DNA of 64,000 nucleotides from Macrothele yani (taxonomy: Eukaryota > Arthropoda > Arachnida > Araneae > Macrothelidae). The notes under the pieces are model-generated. The model saw only the letters and a list, made by a program, of their open reading frames with translations, did not search any database and was not told the DNA's origin. Position numbers and translations under genes: made by a program. The number at the start of each line of letters is the position of its first letter. Positions within the stretch are counted from its first letter, which is position 1. Positions 63,803 through 64,000 of this stretch are shown piece by piece. The stretch spans positions 105,784,021 through 105,848,020 of the forward strand of contig CM076991.1 in NCBI GenBank assembly GCA_039090855.1. The letters are read 5' to 3'.

Positions 63803-64000
63803 TTTTAGGTTTCAGTCACTGCACTGTAACTCCTAAGCAGGAACTGATCGGATGAAGTTTTGTTTAGCCAGTAGATGAAGACCTGTTAGCCCAATTCACA
63901 TGCTATATAAATGCTTAAAGACAAATTACTTTAAATATTTTTTTTTAAATGGCACAAAAAGATGAACTTTGCCAGACGAAATGAAACACAAAATATGAAA

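Overview
The window is animal nuclear DNA: AT-rich, with short protein-coding exons separated by long GT-AG introns, microsatellites, and a dense load of old and young transposable elements. No bacterial-style operon is present. One host gene is recognisable, a plexin on the minus strand that runs through nearly the whole window. Thirteen exons (62804 down to 2149) join in consistent phase into about 659 codons. They cover the end of the extracellular PSI region, four IPT/TIG domains, the single transmembrane helix, the juxtamembrane coiled coil and the start of the cytoplasmic RasGAP-like region. The wording of the juxtamembrane/GAP exons fits the arthropod plexin-B class better than plexin-A. 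The upstream Sema/PSI1 exons lie beyond 64000 and the rest of the GAP domain lies before base 1. The repeat spectrum (Tc1, mariner, pogo, hAT, Penelope, Helitron, several non-LTR LINEs, a tRNA-derived SINE) also suits an arthropod with a fairly large genome; the species cannot be named.

Layout. 1-400: Penelope GIY-YIG tail. 1150-1660: mariner relic. 2149-6203: two cytoplasmic plexin exons. 6711-7342: 327-bp tandem duplication. 8130-10520: P-like and Tc1 relics, a Penelope tail between about 95-bp inverted repeats, a Tc1-end repeat. 11375-12955: LINE. 13780-18070: diverged recurring motif array interrupted by Tc1-end, hAT and LINE insertions. 18939-19182: transmembrane exon. 19440-22010: Penelope-like element split by a Tc1-like transposon with an intact 339-aa transposase. 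23133-23309: plexin exon. 23477-31520: pogo-derived element, mariner, two Tc1 copies, Helitron relic, second pogo-derived element, and a foldback element with 332-bp arms. 32369-62804: the remaining plexin exons, with LINE, pogo, mariner, Tc1, hAT-type and SINE insertions in the introns.

The plexin is the only gene likely to serve the host; everything else sits in its introns and is mostly decayed. The best leads are the intact Tc1 element nested in Penelope, two Tc1 elements whose reading frames are broken only by TGA codons, hammerhead-ribozyme-like cores on the minus strand, and several nested or palindromic elements. I found no previously undescribed multi-gene system.
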